Assembly (NCBI RefSeq): GCF_001297775.1 | Contig: NZ_LIFX01000009.1 | Coordinates: 1 to 64,000, forward strand | From: Trabulsiella odontotermitis | Lineage (GTDB): Bacteria > Pseudomonadota > Gammaproteobacteria > Enterobacterales > Enterobacteriaceae | Reading direction: 5' to 3' | DNA: 64,000 bases | Part shown: piece after piece, positions 27,167 to 36,200 of the stretch | Position numbering within the stretch: the stretch's first letter is position 1 | Layout of the letters: every line of letters starts with the position of its first letter | The notes under the pieces: model-generated | Seen by the model: the letters and a program-made list of their open reading frames with translations, nothing else | What the model was told of the DNA's origin: nothing | Database searches by the model: none | Made by a program: the position numbers and the translations under genes

Positions 27167-27490
27167 TCAACAGATGTCTCTTTTTTGTTTATATTTTAAC
27201 GTATTGTTTTTAAAGGATATAGCGTTCTGTCGGTAATATATTGTGCGAATTATTAATATTCGCATAGTCCAAAAAAATAACCATAGTCTTTTACTGAAGG
27301 ATCGCCTGCTCCGTGATGCCATTAATTATTAGCAACGCTGCAGGGTATCGCGGGTGAGATCAAAGGAACGGGAAAAAAATCGCTAAAAAATGTTTCTGTA
27401 GCGCATAAAATCGCATATTGGCTCTCGACGTCAGGCGTTGCGCTGCCTATGATGCATAGGATTTTGCTGATACTGAGGGGAGATAAAAAG

Positions 27491-27757
27491 ATGCGAGCAG
27501 CTTTTTTAGTGGGATGTGCCGCGCTGTTGCTGTCGGCCTGTAGCAACGAACCCGTACAGCAGGCAACCGCCGCGCATGTCGCGCCAGGGATGCGAGCTGC
27601 GATGTCTGACACCGGGCAGGCAAATTGCGCAATGGTAGGTGGCTCGTTGTCCGTCGCCCGTCAACTGGACGGTTCCGCGATTGGCATGTGCGCATTACCC
27701 AATGGCAAAAGATGCGGAGAGCAGGCTCTTGCCACCGGGACGTGCGGCAACTACTAA
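27491..27757 (+). CDS. ydbJ: YdbJ, DUF333 lipoprotein
   Basis: Small putative lipoprotein of 88 residues. The signal peptide MRAAFLVGCAALLLSAC ends in a lipobox with the modified cysteine at 17. The mature part contains the DUF333 motif ANCAMVGGSLSVAR followed by GMCALPNGKRCGEQAL. ATG 27491 follows GAGGGGAGAT. The stop overlaps the hslJ stop on the other strand by four bases. The function is unknown in E. coli as well. Confidence 0.93.
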   Translation: MRAAFLVGCAALLLSACSNEPVQQATAAHVAPGMRAAMSDTGQANCAMVGGSLSVARQLDGSAIGMCALPNGKRCGEQALATGTCGNY

Positions 27758-28176
27758 TTCACCAGATCAGACAGTCTGTACACCAGCGATTGTTCAGCCG
27801 TTGCCAGCGTTAACTGGTCACCGGTCAGGTCGACTTGTGCCCCTGTGCTGAGCATGGCGCTCAGAATGTTATCCAGTTCATTACGTTGCGCATCGGCGCA
27901 CATCATGCGCGTCATCACCAGATCTTTCGCTTTCAGCTCGCCCTCGGAAAGTTTCCCCTGACCGGTAAAGCGGTTGCACATGCTGCCGGAGAGGTGCATT
28001 TTCTCACCGAAACTCAGTTCCGGCGGCGTTTTCCCTGCCGGGATATTTTTACCGTTCACGCTTTCCAGCACGAAACGATGATGCTCTAACTGTGATGCAT
28101 TGACGGTAACTTTGCTGGTGTTAACACAACCTGCCAGCAGCATTCCCGCTGCCAACAGCAAAATGGTCTTGTTCAT
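27754..28176 (-). CDS. hslJ: HslJ, heat-inducible META-domain lipoprotein
   Basis: Outer-membrane lipoprotein with a META domain, induced by heat and linked to novobiocin resistance in E. coli. It has 140 residues from ATG 28176 (AGGAAG upstream), the E. coli length. The signal peptide ends in LLAGC with the lipidated cysteine at about residue 16. META landmarks are RFVLESVNGK, FGEKMHLSGSMCNRF and MTRMMCAD. It lies downstream of ldhA in the same direction, as in E. coli. Confidence 0.95.
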   Translation of the reverse strand: MNKTILLLAAGMLLAGCVNTSKVTVNASQLEHHRFVLESVNGKNIPAGKTPPELSFGEKMHLSGSMCNRFTGQGKLSEGELKAKDLVMTRMMCADAQRNELDNILSAMLSTGAQVDLTGDQLTLATAEQSLVYRLSDLVN

Positions 28177-28258
28177 TACTACTTCCTGATTATTCACTAC
28201 ATGAATACTTTAGAGGGAGTGTAACTCTACCGCTGGCGACGTCTTTGGGGATTATCTG

Positions 28259-28290
28259 AAAGTGCTCCCCCGGCGCGGGGGAGCAGAAGG
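28259..28290 (-). terminator. Hairpin after ldhA
   Basis: TGCTCCCCC (28263-28271) pairs with GGGGGAGCA (28277-28285). On the minus strand the following sequence CTTTC is only partly T-rich, so termination strength is uncertain. Confidence 0.55.
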
Positions 28291-28303
28291 GCGAGGCGAT
28301 GGA

Positions 28304-29293
28304 TTACACCAGCGCATTCGGGCAGGTGTCGCCGCTTTCAATCTGGCGCAGGTTTTCCAGTGTGGTTTCTGAAATACTGGTCAGCGCTTCGGCAGTCAGG
28401 AAGGCCTGATGACCGGTAAACAGCACGTTATGACAGGCTGACAAACGACGGAAAACGTCATCCTGGATCACGTCGTTGGATTTGTCTTCGAAGAACAGGT
28501 CGCGTTCGTTCTCATAGACGTCCATCCCCAGCGCGCCAATTTTCTGGGTTTTCAGTGCTTCGATCGCCGCCTGTGAATCAATCAGCCCGCCACGACTGGT
28601 GTTGATCACCATCACGCCGTCTTTCATCTGTTCGAACGCGGTCTGGTTCAGCAGGTGATAGTTTTCCGGCGTCAGCGGGCAGTGGAGCGAAATGATATCC
28701 GATTCGGAAAACAGCGTCGGCAGGTCAACGTACTCTACGCCAATATCGAGTGCGGCGGCGCTCGGGTAGGGATCAAACGCCAGCAGACGCATGCCAAACC
28801 CTTTCAGGATCCGCAGAGCGGCGACGCCGATTTTGCCGGTGCCGATGACACCGGCGGTTTTGCCGTACATGGTGAAGCCGGTCAGTCCCTCAAGAGAGAA
28901 GTTGGCGTCACGGGTACGTTGATAAGCGCGGTGAATACGACGGTTCAGCGTCATCATCATGCCAATCGCGTGTTCGGCCACCGCTTCAGGCGAGTAGGCT
29001 GGCACGCGCACCACACGCAGACCCAGTTCTTTCGCCGCATCAAGATCGACGTTGTTAAACCCGGCGCAGCGCAGTGCGATATATTTCACGCCATGTTTTT
29101 TCAACTCTTCCAGAACCGGACGGCTACCGTCATCATTGACGAAGATACACACGGCTTCGCAGCCGTTCGCTGTTTTCGCGGTTTTTTCGGTTAACAGGAA
29201 GTCGAAAAATTCGAGTTCAAAGCCATATGCATTATTAACCTCTTGCAAATACTTTTTATCGTATTGCTTTGTGCTGTAAACGGCGATTTTCAT
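28304..29293 (-). CDS. ldhA: LdhA, fermentative D-lactate dehydrogenase
   Basis: NAD-dependent D-lactate dehydrogenase that reduces pyruvate to D-lactate during fermentation and at low pH. It has 329 residues, equal to E. coli. The D-2-hydroxyacid dehydrogenase fold shows the nucleotide motif GVIGTGKIG, the substrate arginine in NTSRGGLID, and the catalytic histidine near 295 in LFTGHQAF. ATG 29293 follows GGAGGAAAGCC. Together with nifJ it is a pyruvate-using gene of anaerobic metabolism in this block. Confidence 0.98.
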   Translation of the reverse strand: MKIAVYSTKQYDKKYLQEVNNAYGFELEFFDFLLTEKTAKTANGCEAVCIFVNDDGSRPVLEELKKHGVKYIALRCAGFNNVDLDAAKELGLRVVRVPAYSPEAVAEHAIGMMMTLNRRIHRAYQRTRDANFSLEGLTGFTMYGKTAGVIGTGKIGVAALRILKGFGMRLLAFDPYPSAAALDIGVEYVDLPTLFSESDIISLHCPLTPENYHLLNQTAFEQMKDGVMVINTSRGGLIDSQAAIEALKTQKIGALGMDVYENERDLFFEDKSNDVIQDDVFRRLSACHNVLFTGHQAFLTAEALTSISETTLENLRQIESGDTCPNALV

Positions 29294-29563
29294 AAGGCTT
29301 TCCTCCAGTGATTTATAGCGTCACGGTAGCATACTAAGAAATTTCTTACAATTTTTGAAGTGCTGTGTAATCAAAGGGTTATATGTTGTTAACCCGTGTA
29401 ATTAAAACGTTATCAATATCTGTAAGCATAAACCTGAATGGGCGATGCCGTGTCCGAAAGCATGTTTGGGGCTTTCAAGGCGACGCGCTCTGCGTTAGCA
29501 TTCTGTGATCAAGGTAACGCTTTCTGTCTCAGGAAGCTATCAATGGACGAACGGGAGCAATAC

Positions 29564-30202
29564 GTGTTTGCGGAGTTTGGCGTTTTAAACTACTGGACCT
29601 ACCTGATTGGCGCGATTTTCATCATTCTGGTTCCCGGACCGAATACTTTCTTTGTGCTCAAAACCGGTGTGGCTCACGGGATCCGAAAAGGTTATCTGGC
29701 GGCGCTGGGTGTCTTTATTGGTGATGCCGTGCTGATGTTCCTCGCTTACGCGGGTGTCGCGACGCTGATCAAAACCACGCCCGTGCTGTTTAACATCGTC
29801 CGTTATCTTGGGGCGATGTATCTGCTGTGGCTCGGCGGCAAAATGCTTTACGCTACGCTGACTCAGCGTGACAAGCACGTAGCCGATGGCGCGGAGCCGG
29901 GCAGCGCGATTCTGAAACGCGCACTGGTGCTCAGCCTGACCAACCCGAAAGCGATTCTGTTTTACGTCTCGTTCTTTGTGCAGTTTATTGATGTCAACGC
30001 CGCCAGTCCTGGCATCGCGTTCTTCATTCTCGCCCTGACGCTGGAACTGGTGAGCTTCACCTATCTGAGCTTCCTGATCGTCTCCGGCTCCTTCGTGACG
30101 CGCTACGTCAAAACCAAAAAGAAACTGGCAAAGATCGGCAACAGCCTTATCGGTCTGGTGTTCGTCGGTTTCGCCGCCCGTCTGGCGACGCTGCAGTCCT
30201 GA
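29564..30202 (+). CDS. leuE: LeuE, leucine exporter
   Basis: LysE/RhtB-family inner-membrane exporter for leucine and related amino acids. GTG 29564, preceded by GGGAGC, gives [19 protein letters not shown] and 212 residues, exactly the length of E. coli LeuE, which it resembles from end to end ([47 protein letters not shown]). About six membrane segments are visible. In E. coli leuE sits elsewhere, near yeaR, and is controlled by Lrp; here it lies between ldhA and ydbH. Orthologue or close paralogue cannot be decided without the rest of the genome. Confidence 0.9.
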   Translation: MFAEFGVLNYWTYLIGAIFIILVPGPNTFFVLKTGVAHGIRKGYLAALGVFIGDAVLMFLAYAGVATLIKTTPVLFNIVRYLGAMYLLWLGGKMLYATLTQRDKHVADGAEPGSAILKRALVLSLTNPKAILFYVSFFVQFIDVNAASPGIAFFILALTLELVSFTYLSFLIVSGSFVTRYVKTKKKLAKIGNSLIGLVFVGFAARLATLQS

Positions 30203-30212
30203 TTAGCACAAC

Positions 30213-30257
30213 GGGTATTCGCGATATCGCGCTTCTGGCGCTGCGTTGCGAATACCC
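30213..30257. repeat. 10-bp inverted repeat after leuE
   Basis: GGGTATTCGC (30213-30222) and GCGAATACCC (30248-30257) are perfect complements around a 25-base loop that itself contains GCGATATCGC. There is no T run; it may weakly end leuE transcription. Confidence 0.5.
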
Positions 30258-30366
30258 TGGCGGCATCTATCCTTAAAGTGGCCGTGACTTCAACTGGCCT
30301 GGCGAACATGCCACAATACCGACTCTGTCTGGTCAGAATAACAATACAGCAGGATATTCGTTGCCC

Positions 30367-33006
30367 ATGAAGGGTCGCTATAAAGCCGCCATTGCGCTGC
30401 TTGTGATTTTTTTTATTCTCCCCCTGGCGCTGCTGTTAACATTGACGCGCTGGGTGCCTACGCTCGCGGGGATCTGGCTGCCCGCTGGCACCCGCATCGC
30501 GCTTGATGACAGCCCGCGTCTGACCCGTTCAGCGGTTAAAATTCCCTCCCTGCGTTATCTGGTCGGCGACTGCGAACTGGCGCGCCTGTCTGGCGCGGAA
30601 ATCACCCATCCCAGCCGCTGGCAACTGCATATTGCCTCATTAGATGTCGATTCCGTCTGCCTGAGTAAACTGCCGGAAAGCGAGGCGACACCCGGCGCGC
30701 CACGAACACTGGCGGAATGGCAGTCGATGCTGCCCAACAGCTGGCTGACCATCGATCGCCTGACGCTCTCGCCCTGGCAGCAGTGGCAGGGGAAACTGAG
30801 CGTCGCTTTAACGCCTGCGATTCAGGACATCACGTATCAGGGCGAGGCCATATCACTGCGTGCGCGCCTGAAAGGGCAGACGCTGACCGTCAGCGAATTC
30901 GAAGCGAAAACGGTGGAAGGGCAGCCGCCGGTGAAACTGGTGGGGGATTTCACCCTGCCGCTGGTCCCGGACGGTTTGCCGGTCTCCGGTCATCTTTATT
31001 CCTCGTTTGAGGTGCCGCAGGGGCCGGGGCTGGTGGATGCGGAACTGCTCTGGGAGAAAAACCGCGGGCAGCTTATCGTGACTGCCAGCGGCGACCCCGA
31101 TCCGCTTCTCGATCTCCCCTGGGAAATTACCGAACATCTGGCAACCATCAGTGATGGCCGCTGGCGCTGGCCGTATCAGGGGCTACCGTTAAGTGGTCGC
31201 GTGGCGCTGAGAGCGGAGCAGTGGCAGCAGGGCCTCGACGCGATGCAAATCAGTGGTCGTCTTAATGTGCTGACGCAAGGCGATGCGGGTAAGGGCAACG
31301 CCGTCCTGACTTTCGGCCCGGGGAAACTGAGCGCGGACAACAGCGCCATGCCGATGCAGCTCACTGGCGAAGCCAAACAGGGCGATCTCATTTTTTACGC
31401 AAAGCTGCCCGCAGAGCTCAGCGGTCCGTTGAGTTCTCCGCAACTGGCGTTCGAGCCGGGCGCCTTATTGCGCTCCCGCGGGCGGGTGATTGATTCGCTG
31501 AATATCGATGAAATTCGCTGGCCGCTGGCGGGCGTCAGGGTCACGCAACAGGGCGTGGACGGGCGGCTGCAGGCCATTCTGCGCGCGCATGAACAGGAAA
31601 TGGGCGACTTCACCCTCCATCTGGATGGTAAAGCGGATAACTTCCTGCCGGACAATGGCACCTGGCAGTGGCGTTACTGGGGCGACGGCAATTTCACGCC
31701 GATGCAGGCACGCTGGGACGTCGCCGGAACCGGCATGTGGCGTGACAGTGCCATCGTGCTGAACACGCTTTCCACCGGTTTCGACAAGCTGGAATATGGC
31801 ACTATGCGGGTCAGCGAGCCGCGGCTGACGCTCGACGAGCCGATTGAGTGGCAGCGCGACGAGCAGCATCCCAAATTCACCGGCGCACTGTCGTTTGATG
31901 CCGGGCAGACCACCTTCACTGGCGGCAGCGTGTTACCGCCGTCGACGTTGAAATTCAGCGTTACCGGGCGCGACCCGACGTATTTCCTGTTTAAAGGCGA
32001 TCTTCATGCGGACAGGATCGGCCCGATTCGTCTGCACGGACGCTGGGACGGCGAACGTCTGCGTGGCGAGGCCTGGTGGCCGAAACAGTCGCTGACGGTT
32101 TTTCAGCCGCTGGTGCCGCCGGACATGAAAATGACCCTGCGTGAAGGGGAGTTATATGCGCAGGTGGCGTTCTCCGCCGCAGCTGGTCAGGGGTTTGAAG
32201 CGGGCGGTCATGGCGTGCTGAAGGGCGGCAGCGCCTGGATGCCGGATAACGAAATTAACGGTGTCGATTTCGTCCTGCCATTCCGTTTCAGTGAGGGCAC
32301 CTGGCAGCTCGGCACGCGTCGGCCGGTGTCGCTGCGCATCGCCGAAATCATCAACCAGGTTACCGCAAAAAATCTGACGGCGGATCTGCAGGGCAGCTAT
32401 CCGTGGAGTGAGGAAAATCCGTTATTGCTGAGCGATGTCAGCGTCGACATTCTCGGCGGGCAGCTCACCATGCAGCAGTTGCGGATGCCGCAGCATGACG
32501 CGGCGCTACTGCGCCTGCAGAACATCTCGACCAGTGAACTGATTAGCGCGGTGAATCCGAAGCAGTTTGCCATGTCCGGCCCGGTCAACGGCGCGTTGCC
32601 ATTGTGGCTGAATAATGAAAAATGGATTATTAAAGATGGCTGGCTGACGAATCCGTCGTCGATGACGCTACGCATCGACAAAGACACCGCCGATGCCGTG
32701 GTGAAAGACAACATCGCTGCCGGGGCGGCCATCAACTGGCTGCGCTATATGGAAATTTCCCACTCGTGGACCCGTATCAATCTGGATAATCTGGGGCTGC
32801 TAACGCTCACGGCGACGATCACCGGCATCAGCCATGTTGAAGGCAAAAGCAATACGGTACATCTGAACTATGCCCATGAAGAGAATGTCTTCGACCTGTG
32901 GCGCAGCCTGCGTTTTGGCGACAATTTACAGGCGTGGCTTGAACAAAATGCGGCGCTACCCGCGCCACGCTGCTCAGGCGGCAAGGAATGTAAGGAGCAA
33001 CAATAA
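30367..33006 (+). CDS. ydbH: YdbH, AsmA-like envelope phospholipid-transport protein
   Basis: Inner-membrane-anchored bridge protein of the TamB/YhdP/YdbH group, thought to carry phospholipids to the outer membrane. ATG 30367 gives 879 residues and aligns with the E. coli start; TTG 30361, better spaced from AGGA, would add two residues. One N-terminal membrane helix (about 8-27) is followed by a long beta-rich periplasmic groove, with conserved segments such as GLPVSGHLYSSF and WWPKQSLTVFQPL. The final region meets YnbE in the outer membrane. ynbE starts within its stop codon and ydbL follows, so the three are one operon. Confidence 0.95.
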   Translation: MKGRYKAAIALLVIFFILPLALLLTLTRWVPTLAGIWLPAGTRIALDDSPRLTRSAVKIPSLRYLVGDCELARLSGAEITHPSRWQLHIASLDVDSVCLSKLPESEATPGAPRTLAEWQSMLPNSWLTIDRLTLSPWQQWQGKLSVALTPAIQDITYQGEAISLRARLKGQTLTVSEFEAKTVEGQPPVKLVGDFTLPLVPDGLPVSGHLYSSFEVPQGPGLVDAELLWEKNRGQLIVTASGDPDPLLDLPWEITEHLATISDGRWRWPYQGLPLSGRVALRAEQWQQGLDAMQISGRLNVLTQGDAGKGNAVLTFGPGKLSADNSAMPMQLTGEAKQGDLIFYAKLPAELSGPLSSPQLAFEPGALLRSRGRVIDSLNIDEIRWPLAGVRVTQQGVDGRLQAILRAHEQEMGDFTLHLDGKADNFLPDNGTWQWRYWGDGNFTPMQARWDVAGTGMWRDSAIVLNTLSTGFDKLEYGTMRVSEPRLTLDEPIEWQRDEQHPKFTGALSFDAGQTTFTGGSVLPPSTLKFSVTGRDPTYFLFKGDLHADRIGPIRLHGRWDGERLRGEAWWPKQSLTVFQPLVPPDMKMTLREGELYAQVAFSAAAGQGFEAGGHGVLKGGSAWMPDNEINGVDFVLPFRFSEGTWQLGTRRPVSLRIAEIINQVTAKNLTADLQGSYPWSEENPLLLSDVSVDILGGQLTMQQLRMPQHDAALLRLQNISTSELISAVNPKQFAMSGPVNGALPLWLNNEKWIIKDGWLTNPSSMTLRIDKDTADAVVKDNIAAGAAINWLRYMEISHSWTRINLDNLGLLTLTATITGISHVEGKSNTVHLNYAHEENVFDLWRSLRFGDNLQAWLEQNAALPAPRCSGGKECKEQQ

Positions 33007-33197
33007 TGAGAATATTAACAGTCCTGCTGTGCGCACCGGCGGCCATGATGCTGACAGGCTGCACGCCGCGCATTGAAGTCGCCGCGCCAAAGGAGCCGAT
33101 TACCATCAATATGAATGTCAAAATTGAACATGAGATCCATATTAAGGTGGATAAAGACGTTGAAAACCTGCTGAAATCGCGCAGCGATCTTTTCTGA
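33006..33197 (+). CDS. ynbE: YnbE, outer-membrane lipoprotein partner of YdbH
   Basis: Small lipoprotein of 63 residues that oligomerises and joins the C-terminal end of YdbH to complete an intermembrane bridge. The signal peptide ends MMLTGC, with the lipidated cysteine at 19; the mature part TPRIEVAAPKEPITINMNV is nearly the same as in E. coli. ATG 33006 shares one base with the ydbH stop, which indicates translational coupling. Confidence 0.95.
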   Translation: MRILTVLLCAPAAMMLTGCTPRIEVAAPKEPITINMNVKIEHEIHIKVDKDVENLLKSRSDLF

Positions 33198-33204
33198 GGT
33201 GCCG

Positions 33205-33528
33205 ATGAATAAATATCTGCTGGCAACGCTGCTCGGCCTGAGCCTGATGAGCACCTCAGCGCTGGCGCTGACCCTCACCGAGGCGCGGCAGCAGGGGCGC
33301 GTGGGTGAAACCCTGAACGGTTATCTGGCGCCCGTCGCGCAGGATAAAGAAACCCTGGCGCTGGTGAAAAGCATCAACGATGCCCGTAGCGAAAGCTACC
33401 AACAACTGGCGGACAGCAATAATCTGCCGGTCGATGAAGTGGCGAAAATGGCCGGGAAAAAACTGGTGGCCCGCGCACAGCCTGGCGAATACGTAAAAGG
33501 TCTTAATGGTAAGTGGCTGAAGAAATAG
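33205..33528 (+). CDS. ydbL: YdbL, periplasmic chaperone-like protein of the YdbH-YnbE system
   Basis: DUF1318 protein of 107 residues with a signal peptide (hydrophobic core at about 5-20, ending SALALTLTEARQQG). In E. coli YdbL controls YnbE multimerisation. ATG 33205 lies after GAGGTGCCG; GTG 33199 in frame is an alternative. The conserved YVKGLNGKWLKK C terminus is present. Its stop is immediately next to the feaR stop on the other strand. Confidence 0.94.
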   Translation: MNKYLLATLLGLSLMSTSALALTLTEARQQGRVGETLNGYLAPVAQDKETLALVKSINDARSESYQQLADSNNLPVDEVAKMAGKKLVARAQPGEYVKGLNGKWLKK

Positions 33529-34428
33529 TTAACGGTGGCGCTTACGGTATTCCCCCGGCGACACCCCGAAACGCTGCTTAAACGCCGTTGAAAAATGGCT
33601 GTGGTCAGTAAAGCCCCAGTTGTAACCAATCCCCGCCAGTTTCTCATCGTCGTGCGCATTGCGCAGCGCCTGCGCGCAGAGATCAAGACGACGATTTTTG
33701 ATGTACTGCGCCACCACCAGCCCTTTATCGGCGAACATCCGGTACAGACTGCGCACTGACATGCCGGTTTCACTGGCCAGCCATTCAGGGCGCAACTGTT
33801 CTGACTGAATGTATTCATCAATCAGCGCCATGATCTTCTGGTACTGCCGCTCGCGGCGCGTGGGTCTGGCGTCCTGCTGATACAGTACCGGGCGCAACAG
33901 GCAGATAATGGCTTCCAGCGCCGCCTCGCTTTCGTTCTCATTCATCCCCGGACTGGTCATGCTTTCCTGCAACAGACGGTGACTCAACTGCACCATTGGC
34001 AGGGTTTTCGCCAGCCGCTCTGCGCTGCTGATCGCTCGCAGATGCTCCAGTTTCTGGCGTGGCAATAACAGCGACACCTGGCGCGACGTTTGCTGCCAGT
34101 AAAATGAGCAGGGGCGCGCGGCGTCGATAAGCGTGATGTCGCCTGCTTCGAGGATCACTTGCCGGTCATCCTGCTCCATGATTGCCTGTCCTTCGAGCTG
34201 AAACACGGTATAAAACCAGGCATCGTTGCCGCGTTTGATCTCCTCCTGCGAGCGATACAGATTCACCCCGCGCGTGGTCACGGTGCTCAGTTTTAACCCC
34301 CGCGCATAGCCGGATTCGATCTCACCGTAAAATTTTCCGTCCAGCGGACGTGCGGCAAAGTTTCCACATAGCTGGTTGACCTTCGCCAGCCATGCCCGGT
34401 AACTCTCTTTGTCGTCTGCCTGCGTCAT
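33529..34428 (-). CDS. feaR: FeaR, AraC-family activator of aromatic amine catabolism
   Basis: Transcription activator needed for tynA and feaB in E. coli, responding to aromatic amines or their aldehydes. From ATG 34428 (GGGATGG upstream) it has 299 residues, about the E. coli length. The N-terminal half is the AraC-binding-like sensor (DAWFYTVFQLEGQAIMEQDDRQV); the C-terminal 100 residues contain two HTH motifs, ending GFTDHSHFSTAFKQRFGVSPGEYRKRHR. It is divergent from feaB, and two tandem candidate FeaR sites lie just upstream of feaB. It ends next to ydbL. Confidence 0.96.
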   Translation of the reverse strand: MTQADDKESYRAWLAKVNQLCGNFAARPLDGKFYGEIESGYARGLKLSTVTTRGVNLYRSQEEIKRGNDAWFYTVFQLEGQAIMEQDDRQVILEAGDITLIDAARPCSFYWQQTSRQVSLLLPRQKLEHLRAISSAERLAKTLPMVQLSHRLLQESMTSPGMNENESEAALEAIICLLRPVLYQQDARPTRRERQYQKIMALIDEYIQSEQLRPEWLASETGMSVRSLYRMFADKGLVVAQYIKNRRLDLCAQALRNAHDDEKLAGIGYNWGFTDHSHFSTAFKQRFGVSPGEYRKRHR

Positions 34429-34564
34429 AGACCATCCCGCCAGGAAAATTGTTTTATTATTGTTACTGTTATGTTGATTAAAACAACCCCATTTCGCCAA
34501 CTATATGAAAGAACTATTACCCCCGGCACACTTTTACTGCATGAAAAATGCCGTTTGCAGCGCC

Positions 34565-34601
34565 TGTCACAGCGGCAAAAACGAATGTCAGAGAGAAAAA
34601 A
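34565..34601 (+). promoter_or_regulatory. Tandem FeaR-type sites upstream of feaB
   Basis: Two matches to TGNCA-N8-AAA: TGTCA at 34565-34569 with AAA at 34578-34580, and TGTCA at 34586-34590 with AAA at 34599-34601. They are 21 bp apart, two helical turns, and end where a -35 would be for the TAGACT at 34623-34628. The consensus is the one I recall for E. coli FeaR. Confidence 0.55.
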
Positions 34602-34660
34602 GCGCGATCCGCTATCCGCCCCTAGACTGAATGCACTATTGATGAAAAGAAGGAGTGGGT

Positions 34661-36160
34661 ATGTCCGGTTCTCAGGTCGCAACGCTTGCCAGCGTGCAGA
34701 TGTTTCTGGATCGTCAGCATGGTCTCTATATTGATGGAGGGCAGCAGGCGGCACAAAGTGAAAAGCGCTTAACGATCTACAACCCGGCCACCGGCGAGCC
34801 CATCGCCACCACTGCCGATGCCAGCGCCGCTGACGTTGATAAGGCGGTGATGTCGGCATGGAAAGCGTTCGTCGCCCGAACCTGGGCCGGGCGTTTACCG
34901 GCGGAGCGTGAGCGCATTCTGCTGCGTTTCGCTGATCTGGTTGAGCAGCATACGGAAGAGCTGGCGCAGCTCGAAACTCTCGAACAGGGGAAATCGATTC
35001 ATATCGCCCGCGCTTTTGAAGTCGGCTGCACCCTGAACTGGATGCGCTACACCGCCGGGTTGACCACCAAAATCACTGGCAGCACGCTGGATGTCTCCAT
35101 TCCGATGCCGGAAGGGGCGCGCTATCAGGCATGGACGAAAAAAGAGCCCGTCGGCGTGGTCGCCGGGATCGTACCGTGGAACTTCCCGCTGATGATTGGC
35201 ATGTGGAAGGTGATGCCAGCCCTGGCGGCGGGCTGTTCAATCGTCATTAAACCGTCGGAAACCACACCGCTGACGCTGCTGCGCGTGGCTGAACTGGCGA
35301 CTGAAGCGGGGATTCCCGATGGCGTGTTCAATGTGGTGACCGGCAGTGGCAGTGAGTGCGGCGCAGCGCTGACCTCGCATCCGCAAGTGGCAAAAGTGAG
35401 CTTCACCGGTTCAACGGCGACCGGTAAGCAGATCGCCCGCAGCGCCGCCGACCGTTTAACCCGCGTCACGCTGGAGCTCGGCGGTAAAAACCCGGCAATC
35501 GTACTGAAAGATGCCGATCCGCAGTGGGTCATCGAAGGGCTGATGACCGGCAGTTTTCTCAATCAGGGGCAGGTGTGTGCCGCCAGCTCGCGGATCTACA
35601 TCGAAGCGCCACTCTTTGACAACCTGGTGAGCGGCTTTGAACAGGCGGTGAAATCCCTGAATGTCGGGCCGGGTATGTCCGAAGCGGCGCATATTAATCC
35701 GCTGGTATCCCGGGCGCACTGCGACAAAGTGCAGGCATTTCTGCAGGAAGCGCAACAAAATAACGCCGAGCTGTTGAGCGGCAACGCCGGACCGGGGGGC
35801 AACGGTTATTACGTGGCGCCAACGCTGGTGGTTAACCCTGACGCCAGCCTGCGCCTGACCCGCGAAGAGGTGTTCGGCCCGGTGGTGAATCTGGTACGCG
35901 TCGCCGACGGCGAAGAGGCGCTGCGGCTGGCGAATGATACCGAATACGGACTGACCGCCAGCGTCTGGACGCGCGACCTGTCGCAGGCGCTGTCTTACAG
36001 CGATCGTCTGCAGGCGGGAACCGTGTGGATCAACAGCCACACGCTAATCGACGCCAACCTGCCGTTCGGTGGCATGAAACAGTCTGGCACCGGCCGCGAT
36101 TTCGGCCCCGACTGGCTGGACGGCTGGTGCGAAACGAAGTCGGTGTGTGTGCGGTATTAA
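34661..36160 (+). CDS. feaB: FeaB, phenylacetaldehyde dehydrogenase
   Basis: NAD-dependent aldehyde dehydrogenase that turns phenylacetaldehyde, the product of TynA, into phenylacetate. ATG 34661 gives 499 residues, equal to E. coli; AAGGAG lies upstream. The catalytic cysteine is Cys306 ([10 protein letters not shown]) and the general base is Glu272 (LELGG). The NAD-binding GSTATGK loop follows FTG at 248-250. It feeds phenylacetate to PaaK. It is divergent from its activator feaR and convergent with tynA, sharing a terminator. Confidence 0.97.
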   Translation: MSGSQVATLASVQMFLDRQHGLYIDGGQQAAQSEKRLTIYNPATGEPIATTADASAADVDKAVMSAWKAFVARTWAGRLPAERERILLRFADLVEQHTEELAQLETLEQGKSIHIARAFEVGCTLNWMRYTAGLTTKITGSTLDVSIPMPEGARYQAWTKKEPVGVVAGIVPWNFPLMIGMWKVMPALAAGCSIVIKPSETTPLTLLRVAELATEAGIPDGVFNVVTGSGSECGAALTSHPQVAKVSFTGSTATGKQIARSAADRLTRVTLELGGKNPAIVLKDADPQWVIEGLMTGSFLNQGQVCAASSRIYIEAPLFDNLVSGFEQAVKSLNVGPGMSEAAHINPLVSRAHCDKVQAFLQEAQQNNAELLSGNAGPGGNGYYVAPTLVVNPDASLRLTREEVFGPVVNLVRVADGEEALRLANDTEYGLTASVWTRDLSQALSYSDRLQAGTVWINSHTLIDANLPFGGMKQSGTGRDFGPDWLDGWCETKSVCVRY

Positions 36161-36170
36161 CCGTCTGAAT

Positions 36171-36200
36171 AACAAAGGGGCTTTCGCCCCTTTATTTATT
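36171..36200. terminator. Terminator between feaB and tynA
   Basis: AAAGGGGC (36174-36181) pairs with GCCCCTTT (36186-36193), followed by ATTTATTT; placed between two convergent genes. Confidence 0.85.

Larger units (their letters stand above)
27049..27490. other. AT-rich intergenic region between hlyE and ydbJ
   Basis: 442 bp with no supported gene. It contains the hlyE promoter elements (27105-27166) and an interrupted palindrome TGCGAAT-N7-ATTCGCA at 27244-27264. High A+T is typical of an H-NS-bound region, which fits known silencing of hlyE by H-NS. Confidence 0.5.
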
